A stretch of DNA of 12,532 nt from positions 1 to 12,532 of the forward strand of contig CALDEO010000190.1 of NCBI GenBank assembly GCA_937942465.1, read 5' to 3'. Source of the DNA: an uncultured Saprospiraceae bacterium. GTDB lineage: Bacteria; Bacteroidota; Bacteroidia; Chitinophagales; Saprospiraceae. This document shows positions 8,541 through 12,532 of this stretch, in pieces (position 1 is the first letter of the stretch; each line of letters begins with the position of its first letter). The position numbers and the translations under genes are program-made. The notes below the pieces were generated by a model. The model had not been told where the DNA came from, ran no database searches, and saw only the letters and a program-made list of their open reading frames with translations.

Positions 8541-8566
8541 ATTATTCAATAATATTTTAATGTATT

Positions 8567-11500
8567 TTATCTCATTATTGTAATGTCTCCTTCAAAGACC
8601 TCTTCAGATCCATCAAAGTCAAACTCTACTCTAATAACGTAAACATATACACCTAACTCTACTGGCTCACCTTTGAAAAGGCCATCCCAACCAGAACTAA
8701 GGTCGTTGTTTCTAAAGTCTTTACCAAAGTATATGAGTTCTCCCCAACGATCAAATATTTTCATATCTGTTACTGTCAGGCCTTCATTAGTCTGTACATT
8801 AAATTTATCATTTGTACCATCACCATTCGGACTGAAAATATTAGGAACATATACATCAACAACTCTTGTCGTCTGTACCGTTACTTGGTCACTCACTACA
8901 CAACCATTAAGATCAGTAATTGTAACTGTGTAAATAGTTACCTGATTTCCTGGTGTTATTATTATTGATTCAGCGAATTCAACATCCAATACATTCTCGT
9001 TTTCAGATAAAACAAATGTACCGATGTTATCAGGGTCGATGTTTGTTTCTATGATCAACTCACCTTCCTCACCTACTTGTAATAATCCATTTGTTACAGA
9101 TACATCTAGTACGTTTTGTTGCGGAGCTACTAAACTAATAGAAGCAACATTTTGACAACCTATACCGTCTCTCATAGTCACTACATAGTCACCTCCAGGT
9201 AGATTATTGAATACAAGACCTGCTTGCCAAGTTGCACCACCATCTAAAGAGTACTCATAGTTACCATCACCTCCACCAAGTGGAGTTATTGTAACGGTAC
9301 CGTTATCAACACCAAAACAATCAGGATCATCAGATACTAAAGATAGTTGTGGTTGATCATCACTCAAGTCTACAATCATAACGTCTGTTGCTGTACAACC
9401 AGTTGACTCATCTGTAACCAATAGTGTATATGTACCTGACTCAATTGCTGCAGTCATCATCTGATCTGCATTAGCAACTGTTTTGCCATCCATCTCTGTC
9501 CAGCTATACGTGATCGTACTACCGGTACTCGATGCTCCACCAAGATCTACTGATGCAGTCACACAATCTAATAATCGATCGACACCTGCATCGGCAATAG
9601 GTAATGCTTCTATAATAACTTCAACGGTTGCATCCGCATCGACACATGGCGTACCACTGATCACTCCATATAGGAATGTGTACGTACCTGATACTTGACC
9701 CGTAGTATTGAATGTACCGTTGGTTGCATTAAATGCGCCACCTGTAGACCCATCTAATGTAGTCTCTATCCAAGTACCACCAGCATCTTGACCTGTCAAT
9801 AGATCGGCAAGTGTTATGTTAGTCTCCTCTTCAAAACAGATTCTTAATGGATCTGCTGGTATACCTGCATTTGCTGGATCTACTACAATAATTGTTTGTT
9901 GTGTAGTATCTGGACAATCAGGATTAGGAGGTGCTGTATCTAATTGGAAGAATACCGTGTATGCACCTGCTTGCAATCCTGTAGGATCGAAGAAGTCGTT
10001 CGTTATTGTAATCTCTTGTGGTCCACTACCTGGCTCATAACTCCATGATCCTGGGTCAGCTTGATTTCCTTCTAATTGTGATAAATCAAAAGCTAGGTTA
10101 CCTGTACTACATAACGGATCCGTAGCATTTGTCATAATATTAGGACATAGACAATCGCTTATAGATACAGTCACTGTAGCTACTGCTGGAGCACATACTC
10201 CATCATCTATCGTTGTATACTCTAGTGTACACGTATTAGATGTGATGCCTAAGAAACTTACAAAAGTATAATCTGTCAAATCTAAAGCACAACCTGAAGT
10301 TGTAGTCCAAACACCGTCCGTAGGTCCAGAGTTAATCAATAATGTAAGATCCAAGAATGTATCTCCATCACTTTCTACATTATTACAAACAGATATTGTA
10401 GGAGTCACATCTATCATTGGTGCTGCTACTACTGTTATTGTCTGTTGGGTAGGTAAACAATCACTTGCCGGTAACGGATCTAAAGCGTATTGTACTACAT
10501 AGTCTCCTGCTGCAGCCATCGTTGCATCGAATACCGTACCATTTAAAGCAACCGTATTGCCTGCAGGACCACTCTCTATTGTCCAGTTACCTGCTCCTGT
10601 AGGTGCTACTACTAGTGTACTCAAGTCCAACATACCTGCATCATTACATAGAGACGCTAGCGGTGCCGACGTTTCATTTACTGGGCAAGTACAATCGTTG
10701 ACTGTTACATTCAATGTATATACCTGATCTACACATGGTGCAGATGCTGTATTGGTTGTATAAGTAAATTCATAAATACCTGTCATTAATCCATCAAAAG
10801 ATACATTAGATAAGTCCGTTGCAATATCTACTGGCGTATTCATAGGACTAGAAACTAATGCCCATGTACCAGTATCTCCTGACACTAAGCCATTAAAGTC
10901 TAAGAATGTACTACCTAATGGAGAAACCACATTACATGCAGTTGCTGTAGGTGCTACAGTCGCTGATGGACCTTGGAATACAGTCAACGTCTGCATAGAA
11001 GTTGACTCACAAAGTACACCACCTGGATTATCTAAAGTAAATAGTAACTCATAATCTCCTGCTGGTGCTCCAGTGGCTTCAAAAATACCATCTGTTACAT
11101 CTACTGCCGCTCCTGCTGGTGCTGAAGTAATACTCCATGAACCATCATCTGTAGATACAGTCTCCAATGTATTTAATGCTATTAGACCATTAATATTACA
11201 TAACGGATCCGGTGCAGTCGTAGTCGTATTAGGACAAGCACAGTTGTTTACTGTGATCGTCACGGTTACACTTTGGTCTACACAAGGTAGTACCGCAGTA
11301 TTAGTTGTAAATGTAAATACATATGCTCCAGTAGCTACTCCTGTGAAATCAACATTTGATTTATCACTGAAGTCTATTATTGCTCCACCCGTGTTAGCCC
11401 ATGTTCCACTTATTCCTGTTGCATTGAACGTAGCATCAAAATCAACTGCTGTTGGGAAATCTCCTGGCATACGATCACATACTGTGATATCTGCTGGACT

Positions 11501-12532
11501 AGGCAATTCTGGTGTTGTAGATTGAGATACCACAGCTGAACCAGCACCTGCACATTGCCCAGCCGTACCTGTAACGAAGTATGTACCTGGCTCTGTAACA
11601 TTTATCATATTAGTAGTACCAGCTCCTGGCACTGGTACTTCACCTGCGCCTATATCATAAGTCCATACGTATGGATCAAAACCAGGCGCTGCTATCAGCT
11701 CCATAGATACATTATCACATAAACTAATGTCGTCCATTTGTATCGTCTGTGCATTACCTGCAACAGTAGTAAACAATGCTGTACTTGTACATTGTGTTGT
11801 ATTATCAGTAACCGTCACATTGTATTGACCCGCTGTTGTTATTGTGAGCACCTGCGTTGTTGTTGCTGCTGCATCATCCCATAGATACGTACTTGTCGAT
11901 GGATCACCACCAGCACTTATATCCGTAGGATTACCAGCACAAAATTCTATATTATCACCTGCAGATACAGCAGGTGCTGGATTAACAACTACCTCCCAAG
12001 GCTCAGAAGTCTGACATCCCTGATCATTAGTCACTTGTACGTTATAAGTAGTCGTAACAGTAGGCGATACGGTGATACTTGGTGTAGTGTCAAAACCAGG
12101 ATCATTGTCCCAAGCATATGTATCATAGTCGCCTGTATTAGTAACACCAAATGTTGCTGAACCACCAATACAGATCTCAGAATCTCCTGTAATCATTGGT
12201 TGCTCTATACTCTTAAATACAACATCTACCATTATCTCTGATGCACAATCTCCATCAGATACTGCAACGATGGTATACATACCTTCCTCAGTTACTACCA
12301 AGTCAATATTGTTGTTTATTGTTAAACCTACTTCTACACCACTAGGATCTAAAATCTGTACTCCTTGCGGTAATAATCCCACATCTGAAGTAACTAAGGC
12401 TTTTATTGTAGCGCTATTGTCGCCACACTCTGTCTCTATTTCAAAATCTATATTAAATGAAGGAGATACTGACAAAGGAACTTCTATCTCGAACGTACAT
12501 CCATTAGCATCGGTAACGTTAACTACAAAGAA
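8567..12532 (-). CDS. Giant T9SS-exported surface protein with alternating Cys-rich modules, SprB-type repeat and type B C-terminal domain (5' end outside window)
   Basis: The frame is open from the window edge (first codon 12532-12530) to TAA at 8567-8569, giving 1321 visible residues. The true start is outside; the TTG at 12475 is internal, since coding sequence (VTDANGC) precedes it. In visible numbering: Ig/PKD-like units to about 342; alternating modules of two types at 343-975, with CxCP junctions at 431-434, 614-617 and 794-797; a PKD/K319-like domain at about 978-1059 with a Y.W core; a SprB-type repeat at 1064-1137 (NGTVTITPLGGGDGNYEYSL); a linker module at 1138-1224; and the C-terminal domain at 1227-1321, with VYVPNIFSPNGDGTNDKF, FDRWGE and the ending GDITIMR. 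Family knowledge: such C-terminal domains direct T9SS export to the cell surface. The last 258 or so residues have the same module order as the neighbouring 1793-residue protein, indicating paralogous tails on different repeat arrays. An adhesive or matrix role is inferred; no enzyme motif was seen. Confidence 0.95.
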   Translation of the reverse strand, partial: FFVVNVTDANGCTFEIEVPLSVSPSFNIDFEIETECGDNSATIKALVTSDVGLLPQGVQILDPSGVEVGLTINNNIDLVVTEEGMYTIVAVSDGDCASEIMVDVVFKSIEQPMITGDSEICIGGSATFGVTNTGDYDTYAWDNDPGFDTTPSITVSPTVTTTYNVQVTNDQGCQTSEPWEVVVNPAPAVSAGDNIEFCAGNPTDISAGGDPSTSTYLWDDAAATTTQVLTITTAGQYNVTVTDNTTQCTSTALFTTVAGNAQTIQMDDISLCDNVSMELIAAPGFDPYVWTYDIGAGEVPVPGAGTTNMINVTEPGTYFVTGTAGQCAGAGSAVVSQSTTPELPSPADITVCDRMPGDFPTAVDFDATFNATGISGTWANTGGAIIDFSDKSNVDFTGVATGAYVFTFTTNTAVLPCVDQSVTVTITVNNCACPNTTTTAPDPLCNINGLIALNTLETVSTDDGSWSITSAPAGAAVDVTDGIFEATGAPAGDYELLFTLDNPGGVLCESTSMQTLTVFQGPSATVAPTATACNVVSPLGSTFLDFNGLVSGDTGTWALVSSPMNTPVDIATDLSNVSFDGLMTGIYEFTYTTNTASAPCVDQVYTLNVTVNDCTCPVNETSAPLASLCNDAGMLDLSTLVVAPTGAGNWTIESGPAGNTVALNGTVFDATMAAAGDYVVQYALDPLPASDCLPTQQTITVVAAPMIDVTPTISVCNNVESDGDTFLDLTLLINSGPTDGVWTTTSGCALDLTDYTFVSFLGITSNTCTLEYTTIDDGVCAPAVATVTVSISDCLCPNIMTNATDPLCSTGNLAFDLSQLEGNQADPGSWSYEPGSGPQEITITNDFFDPTGLQAGAYTVFFQLDTAPPNPDCPDTTQQTIIVVDPANAGIPADPLRICFEEETNITLADLLTGQDAGGTWIETTLDGSTGGAFNATNGTFNTTGQVSGTYTFLYGVISGTPCVDADATVEVIIEALPIADAGVDRLLDCVTASVDLGGASSTGSTITYSWTEMDGKTVANADQMMTAAIESGTYTLLVTDESTGCTATDVMIVDLSDDQPQLSLVSDDPDCFGVDNGTVTITPLGGGDGNYEYSLDGGATWQAGLVFNNLPGGDYVVTMRDGIGCQNVASISLVAPQQNVLDVSVTNGLLQVGEEGELIIETNIDPDNIGTFVLSENENVLDVEFAESIIITPGNQVTIYTVTITDLNGCVVSDQVTVQTTRVVDVYVPNIFSPNGDGTNDKFNVQTNEGLTVTDMKIFDRWGELIYFGKDFRNNDLSSGWDGLFKGEPVELGVYVYVIRVEFDFDGSEEVFEGDITIMR
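9608..11506 (-). repeat. Alternating A-B-A-B-A-B-A module array, pair period about 180 residues
   Basis: Visible residues 343-975 of the protein ending at 8567. A-type modules begin near a VC or AC position, continue with a D(F/L) strand, GTW/GVW and a YxFTFTTNTA-like strand with PCVDQ, and end NNC, NDC or SDC. B-type modules start right there with CACP, CTCP or CLCP, then show PLCN-type Cys, a GxWxI-like strand, PAG, and AGDY or AGAY before a Cys and QTITV. The CxCP junctions at 431, 614 and 794 are 183 and 180 residues apart. The seventh module (A-type, about 894-975) lacks the closing CxC. Confidence 0.82.

Noticed and set aside
11073..11525. Plus-strand open frame of 150 codons
   Set aside because: It lies wholly inside the minus-strand giant gene, has no domain or signal, and mirrors a Thr/Ser/Val-rich repeat sequence read on the opposite strand.
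11410..11601. Minus-strand open frame of 63 codons in another frame of the giant gene
   Set aside because: It sits inside the A-type module region in a shifted frame, is Gln/Leu-rich with no domain, and the main frame is clearly coding through it.
12473..12475. TTG as start codon of the gene ending at 8567
   Set aside because: The frame stays open to the window edge and the 19 codons before it encode a typical module end (VTDANGC). There is no signal peptide, so the gene is truncated by the window.

Overview
The window comes from a member of the phylum Bacteroidota. The evidence is two giant secreted proteins ending in the gliding-motility-associated (type B) C-terminal domain of type IX secretion (T9SS) substrates, each with a SprB-type repeat before it. 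Supporting signs are signal peptides ending in ..AQ or ..GQ, no clear Shine-Dalgarno sequences before the large genes, and moderately AT-rich DNA. Domain style resembles Saprospiria or Flavobacteriia, but the class cannot be fixed from this sequence.

All convincing genes lie on the minus strand, so gene order runs from high to low coordinates. From 12532 to 8567 is the 3' part of a giant surface protein (1321 residues visible, N-terminus outside the window). A strong intrinsic terminator follows at 8511-8540. A gene-poor stretch from 8510 to 8238 holds only a doubtful 44-codon ORF and a long-range inverted repeat. From 8237 to 2856 is a complete 1793-residue protein: signal peptide, lone P-domain-like module, about 15 cysteine-paired Ig/PKD-like units of about 77 residues, SprB-type repeat, linker module and type B C-terminal domain. 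After a 75-bp gap with no terminator, 2780 to 1 is the 5' part of a third secreted protein (926 complete codons visible). It is built from SdrD-B-like modules, including three 390-bp tandem repeats of identical length, and has no cysteine codon.

Together this looks like a locus for large, modular, exported surface or adhesive proteins. By family knowledge, type B C-terminal-domain proteins are exported by the T9SS, commonly with a PorP/SprF-like partner, and kept at the cell surface. No secretion component, enzyme or regulator is visible here. Ligands and roles (gliding, attachment, matrix) cannot be read from the sequence. I found no RNA gene, CRISPR array, insertion sequence or defence system.
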